A stretch of 64,000 bases of DNA, from the NCBI GenBank assembly GCA_965208745.1, contig CBDBPN010000003.1, forward strand, positions 186,001-250,000, read 5' to 3'. Made by a program: the position numbers and the translations under genes. Below, in pieces: positions 50,263 through 58,686 of this stretch. The DNA comes from VXNE01 sp965208745 (GTDB lineage Bacteria > Pseudomonadota > Gammaproteobacteria > Pseudomonadales > Azotimanducaceae). The notes under the pieces were generated by a model. It did no database searches. It was given only the letters and a program-made list of their open reading frames with translations, and was not told the origin of the DNA. How positions within the stretch are numbered: position 1 is the first letter of the stretch; the number at the start of each line of letters is the position of its first letter.

Positions 50263-51240
50263 ATGCCCAGGCTGAACAACATGCCGTCCGCGGCAGCACG
50301 GATGGCTCTTGTCGGAGTCCTGATCTGCGGCGCCCTCGGCGCCCCCGCAGACGATCGCGTGCACTTCGTGATCCCGGTCGCTCCGGGCGGCGGCGTGGAC
50401 GGCACGGCCCGGGAAGTCGGACGCGCTCTCGACACGCTCGGGCTGGCCGGTTCCGTGTCCTTCGAGAACGTCGGCGGCGGCTCCGACCGCGCCCTCGGCC
50501 TGTTCGTCGAGAACGAGGCGCGCTTCCGCGACGCGCTGCTCGTGCACTCGACACCGTTGGTCATCCGTAACGTGCAGGGGCTGTTTCCGCTCGGCTTCCG
50601 CGACCTGACCCCCATCGCCGGGCTCGTCGCCGACTACGGCATCTTCGTCGTCCGCGAAGAGGACACGATGGAGCATTGGAAGGCCATCGTCCAACGCCTG
50701 TCCGACGATCCGACGAGCCTCATCGTGGGGGGCGGCTCGGCGCGGGGCAGCCTGGATCACATCGTGCTGGCCCTCGCGCTCGGCGCTGCGGACGTGAACG
50801 CCCGCCGCGTGCGCTACCTGCCCTACGACGGCGGCGGCAAGGCGATGCTCGCCCTCCTCGGCGGCGAAATCGATCTCCTCTCGACCGGGCTCGGAGAAAC
50901 CCTGTCGTTCGCCCGCTCGGGACAGGTCCGGGTGCTGGCGGTCACGGCGCCGGAGCGCGTGGGCGCCATTGATGACGTGCCCACGCTTGCGGAACTGGGG
51001 TACCCCGTCAGCTTCGCGAACTGGCGTGGCGTGTTCGCGCCGCCCGGATCACCCGCGGACACGCGGGGCGCCCACGTCCGCCGCCTGCGCGCACTCGCGG
51101 CGTCCGACGCGTGGCGGGCCGCCCTCGACCGGCACGGCTGGCAGGCCCTCGACGTGTTCGGACCCGAGTTCGAGGCGTACCTCGAGGACCAGGAAGCCGT
51201 GCTGCGGGTGACGCTGTCCGAGCTGGGGTTCTCCCGGTGA
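50263..51240 (+). CDS. tctC: Tripartite tricarboxylate transporter substrate-binding protein (TctC/Bug)
   Basis: A 325-residue exported solute receptor. A signal peptide (MALVGVLICGALGAPADD) is followed by VHFVIPVAPGGGVDGTAREVGRALDTLG, the Bug-family start with the ligand-wrapping glycine loop. LIVGGGSARGSLDHIVLALAL and VRYLPYDGGGKAMLALLGGEIDLLSTGLGETL are the standard binding-cleft lines, and VPTLAELGYPV follows. It captures small carboxylates in the periplasm. Gene order tctC-tctB-tctA with GTGA overlap to tctB. Confidence 0.92.
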   Translation: MPRLNNMPSAAARMALVGVLICGALGAPADDRVHFVIPVAPGGGVDGTAREVGRALDTLGLAGSVSFENVGGGSDRALGLFVENEARFRDALLVHSTPLVIRNVQGLFPLGFRDLTPIAGLVADYGIFVVREEDTMEHWKAIVQRLSDDPTSLIVGGGSARGSLDHIVLALALGAADVNARRVRYLPYDGGGKAMLALLGGEIDLLSTGLGETLSFARSGQVRVLAVTAPERVGAIDDVPTLAELGYPVSFANWRGVFAPPGSPADTRGAHVRRLRALAASDAWRAALDRHGWQALDVFGPEFEAYLEDQEAVLRVTLSELGFSR

Positions 51241-51671
51241 CGCGCCGTCTGGTCCCGCTGGCCATCTTCGGCGTCGCCGTCGCCTACCTGTGGGCGGCCA
51301 TGGGCGTGCCGCTCGACCCCTGGTCCGCCGGCGAGGCGGTCAACGCCCGCACCTTTCCCCTGGTCTGCGGCGCCCTGCTCGCCCTCCTCGCCGCGGGCAT
51401 GTCCTTTCGGGGCGTTCCCTTCACGGCAGGCCCGGGACGCTACGGTCCGCTCGCGGCGATCGTGGCGTGCATCCTGGCCTTTGTCGTCGCCATCCCCTTC
51501 ACCGGCCTCTGGCCCGCGTTGGGACTCTTTCTGTGCGGCGCCCTCGCGGTGCTGGGAGAGCGGCGCCTGCCCGCGCTCCTGGGCGCGTCCGTCGGAACAC
51601 CTGCCCTCGGATGGGTGCTGGTCGAGGCGCTGCTCGGCGTCTACATCCATCCCGGGAGCCTCTGGGGCTGA
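51237..51671 (+). CDS. tctB: Tripartite tricarboxylate transporter small membrane protein TctB
   Basis: A 144-residue protein with four hydrophobic segments (LVPLAIFGVAVAYLWAAMGV, TFPLVCGALLALLAAGMSF, LAAIVACILAFVVAIPF, LGLFLCGALAVLG) and a terminal GWVLVEALLGVYIHPG. It has little sequence conservation but the right place and topology. Starts at GTG inside the tctC stop. TctB assists the large permease. Confidence 0.88.
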   Translation: MTRRLVPLAIFGVAVAYLWAAMGVPLDPWSAGEAVNARTFPLVCGALLALLAAGMSFRGVPFTAGPGRYGPLAAIVACILAFVVAIPFTGLWPALGLFLCGALAVLGERRLPALLGASVGTPALGWVLVEALLGVYIHPGSLWG

Positions 51672-51673
51672 CG

Positions 51674-53152
51674 ATGTGGGAAGGCATCGCCGCGGGGCTC
51701 GCCACGGCCATGGACCCGGCCAACCTCGCCTGGGTCGCGCTCGGCTGCCTCGCGGGCACGCTGATCGGGATGCTGCCGGGACTCGGTCCGATCACCGCGA
51801 TCGCCCTCATGATCCCGGTCAGCTACTCCATGGAGCCCGCGGCCGGACTCATCATGATGGCGGGCGTGTACTACGGCGCCGTTTTCGGCGGTTCGACGTC
51901 GTCGATCCTGATCAACGCGCCGGGGGTCGCGTCCACCGTCGCCACCTCCTTCGACGGTTATCCGATGGCGCGGGCCGGCCAGGCCGGACGCGCACTCGCC
52001 CTCGCCGCGTACGCATCGTTCAGCGGCGGCGTCCTCGGGGCCCTCGCCCTGCTGCTCTTCGCCGGCGCGCTTGCCGCATGGGCGACCGCTTTCCGGTCCC
52101 CGGACTACACGCTGATACTGATCCTGGCCCTGTCGAGCGTCGCGGCGTTCGCGGAGCGGGGCCTGGTCGCGAAATCCTGCGTGGCCGCCCTCATCGGCCT
52201 CATGCTCGGCACGGTGGGCGCCGACCCGGAGAGCGGCGTGCCCCGGTTCACGTTCGGGCGCCTGGACCTCATGGACGGGATCGCCTTCATCCTGGTCGCC
52301 ATGGCCACGTTCGCGCTGGCGGACGCGTTTCACCTGCTGACCCGCGGCGGCGGCGGCGAAGAGCCCAGTACCGCGGCGGGACGCCATGTGCGTCTCGCTC
52401 CCGGGGACGCGCGGGCCATCGTGCCCACGGTGGGGCGGAACTCCGTCCTTGGCTTCCTGGTTGGGGTGCTGCCCGGGGCCGGCGCGACGCTCGCGAGCTT
52501 CTTCGCCTACACCTTCGAGAAGCGCTTCACGCGCAACCCGGCGTGCGGTGTGGCCGCGCCGGAGTCCGCCAACAACGCGGCCTGCATGGGGTCCTTCGTC
52601 CCCCTGCTGACCCTGGGCATCCCCGGCTCAGGAACCACGGCGGTCCTGCTCGGTGTCATGCTGAGCCTCGGCATCCAGCCGGGACCCCGCCTGCTCGCGG
52701 TCGATCCGGGGGCGTTCTGGGGCGTGATCGTGTCGATGTTCGCGGGGAACCTGGTGCTCCTCGCGCTCAACCTGCCGCTGATTCCCTGGCTGTCGCGCCT
52801 CATCCGCATCTCGCGGCCGGTACTGATCCCGTTCGTCGTCGCTTTCTCGCTGGTCGGGGTGTACCTGACCACGCTGAACGATTTCGACCTCTACCTGATG
52901 GTCGGCCTCGCGGCGGGGGCGCTCGTATTGCGCCGGGCCGGGTTCCCGCTGGCTCCGCTCCTGCTCGGGTTCATCCTGAGCGGGATGCTGGAGGAGAACC
53001 TGCGACGGACGCTCTACCTGGCGGACGGGTCCTGGGCCAGCCTGGCGGAACGTCCGCTGACCGTCGTGCTCGCCGTCGCCTGCGTAGTGGTCTGGATCGC
53101 GCCCCTGTGGCGGCGTCTGCGCCATCGGGCCGACGCCGCTGGCGCGTCCTGA
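51674..53152 (+). CDS. tctA: Tripartite tricarboxylate transporter large permease TctA
   Basis: A 492-residue permease with about ten to twelve transmembrane helices. Family motifs are GTLIGMLPGLGPITAIALMIPVSYSMEP, YYGAVFGGSTSSILINAPG, LGFLVGVLPGAGATLASFFAYTFEKR, and PESANNAACMGSFVPLLTLGIPGSGTTAVLLGVML. The GLGP/GAGA repeats and PGSG loop line the substrate path. The gap to tctB is two bases. With tctC and tctB it forms a sodium- or proton-coupled importer; the substrate is unknown. Confidence 0.94.
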   Translation: MWEGIAAGLATAMDPANLAWVALGCLAGTLIGMLPGLGPITAIALMIPVSYSMEPAAGLIMMAGVYYGAVFGGSTSSILINAPGVASTVATSFDGYPMARAGQAGRALALAAYASFSGGVLGALALLLFAGALAAWATAFRSPDYTLILILALSSVAAFAERGLVAKSCVAALIGLMLGTVGADPESGVPRFTFGRLDLMDGIAFILVAMATFALADAFHLLTRGGGGEEPSTAAGRHVRLAPGDARAIVPTVGRNSVLGFLVGVLPGAGATLASFFAYTFEKRFTRNPACGVAAPESANNAACMGSFVPLLTLGIPGSGTTAVLLGVMLSLGIQPGPRLLAVDPGAFWGVIVSMFAGNLVLLALNLPLIPWLSRLIRISRPVLIPFVVAFSLVGVYLTTLNDFDLYLMVGLAAGALVLRRAGFPLAPLLLGFILSGMLEENLRRTLYLADGSWASLAERPLTVVLAVACVVVWIAPLWRRLRHRADAAGAS

Positions 53153-53236
53153 GGCACACGTTCCGCCCCCGGCGCGATTCGGTTAACATCGCTGGCCATT
53201 CACGCGGGAAACCGCGCCACCGGGGAGCCACCCGTC

Positions 53237-53641
53237 GTGCGCAAGTACTCACACGCCACCGACGACGGCGACGAACAGATCAACCTCACGCCCATGCTGG
53301 ACGTGGTGTTCATCATGCTGATCTTCTTCATCGTGACGGCCACGTTCGTCAAGGAGGTCGGGCTCGACGTCAACCAGCCGGAGGACGACAAGCCCAAGAC
53401 CATCGACCCGGACAAGCGCAGCATCGTCGTGCGGATCACCAGCCGCGACCGCATCGTCATCGCGCAGCGGGACGTGGACTGGCGCTCCGTCCGGGCGAAC
53501 ATCGAGCGCCTGCATGCGGAGAACCCCGAGGCGCCGGTGATCATCCAGCCGCACCCGGACTCGCGCACGGAGAGCATGATCCACGTGATGGACTCGGCGC
53601 GGCAGGCGGGAGTGTTCAACGTCTCGCTCGCCGGGAACTGA
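53237..53641 (+). CDS. exbD: ExbD/TolR-family biopolymer transport protein
   Basis: A 134-residue protein with one transmembrane helix carrying the proton-conducting aspartate: INLTPMLDVVFIMLIFFIVTATFV (~residues 15-38, D22). The periplasmic domain, ending in ESMIHVMDSARQAGVFNVSLA, is the ExbD/TolR fold. It starts at GTG 53237. ExbD usually follows exbB, but here no ExbB or TonB gene lies next to it; the upstream neighbour is tctA. It may serve the TonB receptor or Tol functions together with partners elsewhere. Confidence 0.93.
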   Translation: MRKYSHATDDGDEQINLTPMLDVVFIMLIFFIVTATFVKEVGLDVNQPEDDKPKTIDPDKRSIVVRITSRDRIVIAQRDVDWRSVRANIERLHAENPEAPVIIQPHPDSRTESMIHVMDSARQAGVFNVSLAGN

Positions 53642-53676
53642 CAACCGACCCGATTGGGGGGACGCGGAGCCCCCGG

Positions 53677-53742
53677 CGCTCTTTGCTCCCGGGCTGAGGG
53701 CTCTTTGCTCCCGGGCTGAAGGCTCTTTGCTCCCGGGCTGAA
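53677..53742 (+). repeat. Three tandem copies of a 22-bp unit
   Basis: The unit GGCTCTTTGCTCCCGGGCTG plus AA occurs three times head to tail, at 53677-53698 (with two changes), 53699-53720 and 53721-53742. The start of a fourth follows. It contains the palindrome CCCGGG. It lies between exbD and the threonine aldolase start at 53751, so it makes up the leader of the latter. Confidence 0.85.
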
Positions 53743-53750
53743 GGCTCCTG

Positions 53751-54749
53751 TTGATCGACCTCCGCTCCGACACCGTCACCCGCCCCTCCCCCGCCATGCG
53801 CGAGGCCATGGCTCGGGCCGAGGTGGGCGACGACGTGTACGGCGAAGACCCTACTGTCAACGCCCTCGAAACCCGCGCCGCGGCGCTTCTCGGTTTCGAT
53901 GCCGCCCTCTTCGTCGCGAGCGGCACGCAGGCCAACCTCTGCGCCCTGCTGAGCCACTGCCAGCGCGGCGACGAGTACATCGCCGGGCATTCCGCGCACA
54001 CGTACCGGTTCGAGGGCGGGGGCGCCGCGGCGCTCGGCGCGATCCAGCCGCAGCCCATTCCCTTCGAACCCGACGGCACGCTGGATCTCGGCGCGGTGGC
54101 GGCGGCCATCAAGCCCGACGACTACCACTTCGCCCGTACCCGGCTGCTGTGCCTCGAGAACACGCAGTCCGGCAAGCCGCTGCCGGTGGACTACTTCGCC
54201 CGGGCCCGGGCGTTCTGCGACGCGCGCGGGCTGTCCCTGCACCTCGACGGCGCCCGGCTTTTCAACGCGGCAGTGGCCTGCGGCGTCGATGCCGCCGACA
54301 TCGCCCGGCACACGGACTCCGTCGCCTTCTGCCTGTCGAAGGGACTCGGGGCGCCGGCCGGGTCGCTGCTCGCCGGTGACGCGGACTTCGTGCGGAGCGC
54401 CCGCCGCTGGCGCAAGGTGCTGGGCGGTGGCATGCGGCAAGCGGGCATCCTGGCCGCCGCCGGGCTCTTCGCCCTCGAACACCACGTGGAGCGGCTGCGC
54501 GAGGACCACGAGCGGGCCGGGCGCCTCGCCGAGGGCCTGCGCGGGGTCGCCGACGGCGCCTATGCGGCCGACATCGCCTGCCATACCAACATGGTCTTTG
54601 TGGGACCCCGATTGGCGACGCGGGAGACGGCGTTGCTCGAGCGCGGCGTCTGCATCGAGGGCGAACGCTGGGTGCTTCACCTCGATATCGACGATGCGGA
54701 CGTGGAGCGGGTGCTCGACGCGGTCAGCTCGTTACCAGTCCCGCGATAG
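53751..54749 (+). CDS. ltaE: Low-specificity L-threonine aldolase
   Basis: A 332-residue PLP enzyme cleaving threonine or allo-threonine to glycine and acetaldehyde. It starts at TTG, giving the conserved opening MIDLRSDTVTRPSPAMREAMA; no Shine-Dalgarno site is visible because the repeat array fills the leader. The family lines are EVGDDVYGEDPTVNALE, FVASGTQANLCAL, LCLENTQSGKPLPVDY and LHLDGARLFNAAVA. The PLP lysine is in FCLSKGLGAPAGS (~200). Its last 26 bp overlap the convergent nupC gene. Confidence 0.93.
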   Translation: MIDLRSDTVTRPSPAMREAMARAEVGDDVYGEDPTVNALETRAAALLGFDAALFVASGTQANLCALLSHCQRGDEYIAGHSAHTYRFEGGGAAALGAIQPQPIPFEPDGTLDLGAVAAAIKPDDYHFARTRLLCLENTQSGKPLPVDYFARARAFCDARGLSLHLDGARLFNAAVACGVDAADIARHTDSVAFCLSKGLGAPAGSLLAGDADFVRSARRWRKVLGGGMRQAGILAAAGLFALEHHVERLREDHERAGRLAEGLRGVADGAYAADIACHTNMVFVGPRLATRETALLERGVCIEGERWVLHLDIDDADVERVLDAVSSLPVPR

Positions 54750-56013
54750 CCCCCGTCATGCAGGCGACGATCGTGCCCGAAATCAGCGTCCGGGGCGCCA
54801 GCCGCAGCACCTCGGCCCGACGTTCCGGCACCAGCGCCGACAGCCCGCCGATGAGGATGCCGACGCTGCCGAAGTTCGTGAAGCCACACAGGCCGTACGT
54901 CATGATGAGTCGCGCTCGCTCGCTCAACACGCCTGCGTCCGCGGCCCCCAACTGGATGTAGGCGATCAACTCGTTGAGGACGACCTTCACCCCGAGCAGC
55001 GTCCCGGCGAAGGATGCTTGCGCCCATTCGATGCCCATCAGCCAGGCAACCGGGGCGAAGGCCCACCCCGCCATGCGTTCCAGCGTGAGCGCGCCGCCGG
55101 CGACGTGCAGGCCGGAGATGACGTGATTCACGAGCGCCACCAGGCTGACCAGCACGATCACCATGGCCCCGACGTTCACCACCAGGCGCAGCCCGTCCAT
55201 CGTGCCCCGCGAAATGGCGTCCATCACGCTGGCGTAGCGCAACCCGTCCCCCGGGTCCGCGTCCTCGGTCGCCCCCTGCTCCGGGATCATGACGCGCGCC
55301 ACCACGACGGCCCCGATCACGTTCACCACCGACGCGATCAGCACGTGCCCGAGCGCGCCGTCGATCACGTCCGTGAGCAGGTTCGCGTAGAGCACCATGA
55401 TGGATCCCGCGACGGTGGACATGCCGCAGGTCATCACCACGAAGAGTTCCGAACGCGACAGCCGCGCGAGATGCGCGCGGATCGCGAGGGGCGCCTCGAC
55501 CATGCCGAGGAACACGCTCGCCGACGCGGCGAGGCCCACCGCGCCACCCACCCCGAGAGAGCGCCGGAGCGCCCAGGAGAACCCCCGGATCACCACGGGC
55601 AGCACGCGCCAGTACCAGAGGAGCGCCACGAGGACGCTGAACACCAGGATCTGCGGCAGGATGCGGAACGCGAAGATGTAGGGGGCCGTCTCGGCGGTGA
55701 GCGCGAACGGCACCTCGCCCCCGCCGAGGAAACCGAAGACGAGCGACGCGCCGGCCGTGGTCGCGGTCTCGATCGCGTCCACGACATGGTTCAGCACGAA
55801 CAGTCCCTCCCGCGCGACCGGGATTCGCAGGAGGACGAAGGCGATGGCGAACTGGATGGCGAGCCCCGCCGCGACGGGCAGGAGCCGCACCTCCCGCCGC
55901 CCCTCGCTCAGGAGCCAGGCAAGGCCGAGGAACACGAGGATCCCGAGGATTCCTTGCACCCGCTCCTGTCCGTAAGGTAAGTACGCCGCAAGTATGTCAC
56001 GCATCCTCGTCAC
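54724..56013 (-). CDS. nupC: CNT-family concentrative nucleoside transporter
   Basis: A 429-residue Na+- or H+-coupled nucleoside importer. The N-terminal helix is LGILVFLGLAWLLSEGRREV. The gate region is GASLVFGFLGGGEVPFALTAETAPYIFAFRILPQILVFSVL, the scaffold is SASVFLGMVEAPLAIRAHLARLSRSELFVVMTCGMSTVAGSIMVLYA, and the C-terminal core is FTNFGSVGILIGGLSALVPERRAE. Met codons at 56013 and 56004 overlap the divergent kinase gene by 20 or 11 bp. A GTG at 55959 with AGGAG upstream would instead give the usual CNT N-terminus. The start is therefore open. Confidence 0.93.
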   Translation of the reverse strand: MTRMRDILAAYLPYGQERVQGILGILVFLGLAWLLSEGRREVRLLPVAAGLAIQFAIAFVLLRIPVAREGLFVLNHVVDAIETATTAGASLVFGFLGGGEVPFALTAETAPYIFAFRILPQILVFSVLVALLWYWRVLPVVIRGFSWALRRSLGVGGAVGLAASASVFLGMVEAPLAIRAHLARLSRSELFVVMTCGMSTVAGSIMVLYANLLTDVIDGALGHVLIASVVNVIGAVVVARVMIPEQGATEDADPGDGLRYASVMDAISRGTMDGLRLVVNVGAMVIVLVSLVALVNHVISGLHVAGGALTLERMAGWAFAPVAWLMGIEWAQASFAGTLLGVKVVLNELIAYIQLGAADAGVLSERARLIMTYGLCGFTNFGSVGILIGGLSALVPERRAEVLRLAPRTLISGTIVACMTGAIAGLVTS

Positions 56014-56944
56014 CGGAACTCTGGCGATCGACTACACCGGGCGTTACGCCGGGCGCTTCCTGGACCTGCCCCGCCACGACGGGATCAACCTGTCGATCGA
56101 GCTCGACCGGATCGAGCGACGGTTCGGCGGTTGCGCGATGAACATCGCCTACGGACTCGCCCTGCTCGGTCACGCACCGGTCCCCTTCGTCTTCGTCGGG
56201 GACGACCACGACGCCGACTATGCGGGGCATCTGCGGGAACTCGGCATCGATGCCAGCGGCATCGTGCCGGTACCCGGCGCGGCGTACTCGTCCCACGCCT
56301 TCGTCTTCACGGACCGCGACGGCAACCAGTTCACGGGCTTCTATCCCGGTCCGGCCCGCCTGCCGGACTTCGCGGAGCGCCTTGCCGCTTTCGCCGGGCT
56401 CCGCGACTTCGACTACGCGGTGGTGGCGCCGGACATCGCACGGAACATGATCGCCGCCGCACGAGTCCTCAATGCGCTCGAAGTCCCGTTTCTCTGCGAC
56501 CCCGGGCAATGCCTGACCGACTTCACGGCGGGGGAGGCGCGCGAACTCGTCGCCTTGTCCCGGGAACTCATCGTCAACCGTTTCGAGTACGAGACCCTCA
56601 AGGCCTACTGCGGCGCGGACCCATCCGCCGGCCTCGACCACCTGTTGGTCACTACCGGCCCGGACGGATCGTCGTGCGGGGAGGTTGCCGTACCCGCCGC
56701 CCCGGCGACCCGCATCGTCGATCCGACAGGGTGCGGGGACGCCTACCGGACCGGCTTCGTCCATGCCCGGCTGCTCGGCGCCCCCCTGGTGGAGGCGATG
56801 CGCGCGGGGGCCTGCGTCGCCGCGATCAAGATCGAGACGGACGGCACGCAGCGTCACCGCCTCGACAACTTCCCGGAGCGCTACGCCGCGGCATGGGGGC
56901 AGACGCCCGCCTGGTTGGGCGCAACCGGGGGCCAACATTCATGA
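55994..56944 (+). CDS. PfkB-family kinase, adenosine-kinase-like
   Basis: A 316-residue ribokinase-fold enzyme. It opens MSRILVTGTLAIDYTGRYAGRF, a typical adenosine-kinase-like start. GGCAMNIAYGLALLGHAPVPFVFVGDDHDADYAGHL is the first PfkB signature and IVDPTGCGDAYRTGF (~240) the second. In the latter the usual DTTGAGD becomes DPTGCGD, so the anion hole has cysteine instead of alanine; the catalytic Asp is kept. Divergent from a nucleoside transporter, so import and phosphorylation of purine nucleosides is the natural reading. Overlaps the next kinase by ATGA. Confidence 0.9.
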   Translation: MSRILVTGTLAIDYTGRYAGRFLDLPRHDGINLSIELDRIERRFGGCAMNIAYGLALLGHAPVPFVFVGDDHDADYAGHLRELGIDASGIVPVPGAAYSSHAFVFTDRDGNQFTGFYPGPARLPDFAERLAAFAGLRDFDYAVVAPDIARNMIAAARVLNALEVPFLCDPGQCLTDFTAGEARELVALSRELIVNRFEYETLKAYCGADPSAGLDHLLVTTGPDGSSCGEVAVPAAPATRIVDPTGCGDAYRTGFVHARLLGAPLVEAMRAGACVAAIKIETDGTQRHRLDNFPERYAAAWGQTPAWLGATGGQHS

Positions 56945-57564
56945 CCCCGGGCAAGGTCATCCTCCTCAACGGCTCGTCGAGCGCCGGCAAGACGACGCTC
57001 GCGCAGATGCTGCAGCAGATCCTTCCCGAGCCCTGGCAACTGATCTCCCTCGACCAGTTCCGGGACGGACTGCCGGCCCGGTTCCGCGGCCTCAACTCCC
57101 CCGTAGGCACGCCCGGCGCCCGGGGGCTCAACATCACGCCGGTCGAGGGGGACGGGCGACGCGTGACCGCCATACGCTTCGGCGACATCGGGGAGCGCAT
57201 GCTGCGCGGCATGCGGCGCGCCGTCGCCGCCTTCGCGCGCGATGGGGGTAACGTCATCGTCGACGACCTCCTCCTGGACCAGGCGTATGTACGCGACTAC
57301 GTCGAGTCGCTGCGCGGTCTGTCCGTGACGCTGGTCGGCGTCCGCTGCGCCCTTCCTATCGTCAACGCGCGGGAAGCGGCACGGCCCGGGCGGTTCCCCG
57401 GCACCGGGGAGTCCCACTTCCATACCGTGCACGCGCATTGCGTCTACGACGTGGAAGTGGACACCGGATCCACGCCGCCGCGCGCGTGTGCGGAGCAGGT
57501 CGTGCGCGCGATGGCCTCCGGTGGTACCGCGTTCGATCGCCTGGCAGCCGGGTTCCGTTCGTGA
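56941..57564 (+). CDS. Chloramphenicol-phosphotransferase-like P-loop kinase
   Basis: A 207-residue protein. The Walker A loop is VILLNGSSSAGKTTLAQMLQQIL (~6-28), followed by PEPWQLISLDQFRDGLP, which resembles the CPT family. GDIGERMLRGMRRAVAAFARDGGNVIVDDLLLD and VGVRCALPIVNAREAARPGRFPGTGESHFHTVHAHCVYDVEVDT follow. The family phosphorylates small hydroxyls; here the substrate is unknown and resistance should not be assumed. It starts within the stop of the nucleoside kinase and is followed by a dehydrogenase pseudogene starting in its own stop (GTGA). Confidence 0.85.
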   Translation: MTPGKVILLNGSSSAGKTTLAQMLQQILPEPWQLISLDQFRDGLPARFRGLNSPVGTPGARGLNITPVEGDGRRVTAIRFGDIGERMLRGMRRAVAAFARDGGNVIVDDLLLDQAYVRDYVESLRGLSVTLVGVRCALPIVNAREAARPGRFPGTGESHFHTVHAHCVYDVEVDTGSTPPRACAEQVVRAMASGGTAFDRLAAGFRS

Positions 57565-58678
57565 GGGCGCCGCCGTTACGCACGCCGCGGGGTGTCGTGG
57601 TCGCCATGGTTGGGCTCGCCGCCTGCGCCCGCGAGACCGTACCGCCCGACCTGGCCACGCCCGACGCCGACGCCATCCGCGCCGCGACCGCGACCGTGGC
57701 CGAGGCGCGAATCGTCGGCGCGGATCGGGAGCCCGGCAACTGGCTCGCGCACGGGCGGACCTACGACGAGCGGCGGCACAGCCCGCTGACCCGGATGGCG
57801 TTCCCGTTCGAGCGCGCCCGCGACTTCGCCTACCGCCCCGGCGTGTTCAACTCCGGCATCGACATCGGGCCCCTGCTGCCGCCCAAGAGGGTGGAGGACC
57901 GGATCGAGATGCTCCGGTCGATCCGCGGTCACCCCGCGGCCTGGGACCCGGTACGGCAGCGCGAGGCCTGGCGCGTGCCGCACGCGGGCTCCTGGAACGG
58001 CGGCGTCCTCTCGACAGCCGGCAACCTGGTGTTCCAGGGGGCGGTCGGACGGGTACTTCGCGGCCTATGCCGCGGACACGGGAGCCCTCCTGTGGGAGAC
58101 CCCGGTCCACACCGGCATCGTGGCGGCGCCCGTGAGCTACGAGGTCGACGGGGAGCAGTACGTCGGGGTGCTTGCCGGATGGGGCGGCTCGTTCACCCTC
58201 TTCACCGGCGTACCGCGCCAACCCGGGAACTTCCTGTCGCGAGGCCGTCTGCTGGCCTTCAAGCTCGGCGGCCACGCGACACTGCCGGAGCCGCGGACGA
58301 CGTCAACGACCATCCCGGAGCCCCCGGCGATCGAAGCGGACGAGGCCGAAATCGCGCAGGGCGAGGTGCTCTATCGCACGTGGTGCACGCCCTGCCACGG
58401 GGCGGACGTATCGTCGAGCGGCGCGCTCCCGGACCTCAAGTACGCCCCGGCCGCCGTCCACGCGCGGTGGGACGCCATCGTTCGCCAGGGGGGTCCACGA
58501 GGCCCTCGGCATGCCTCGGTTCGACGATCGGCTGAGCCAGGAAGAGTCGGAGGCGATACAGGACTATGTCGTCGACCGTACCAGGAAGGAAATCGCCTTC
58601 TGCGCCACGGACGTTCCGGCCCGCTACCCCGAGCTGTTCGCGACGGCATGCGCGAGACGCGTGGCCGCCCCGCCCTGA
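57561..58678 (+). pseudogene. PQQ-dependent quinohemoprotein dehydrogenase, degenerate
   Basis: An exported lipoprotein-like start (VVVAMVGLAACARE) leads to DREPGNWLAHGRTYDERRHSPLT, the N-terminus of type II PQQ alcohol dehydrogenases. The next ~350 residues of the beta propeller are missing. The text resumes at DFAYRPGVFNSGIDI and AWDPVRQREAWRV. A surplus G near 58047 shifts the frame into GALLWETPVHTGIVAAPVSYEVDGEQYVGVLAGWGG and the cytochrome c motif CTPCH. A second surplus G near 58490 shifts it into MPRFDDRLSQEESEAIQDYV. No functional enzyme can result. Confidence 0.85.
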
Positions 58679-58686
58679 GCCGGTCC

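Noticed and set aside
53677..53742. CRISPR array
   Set aside because: The three units are directly tandem with no spacers and no cas genes.
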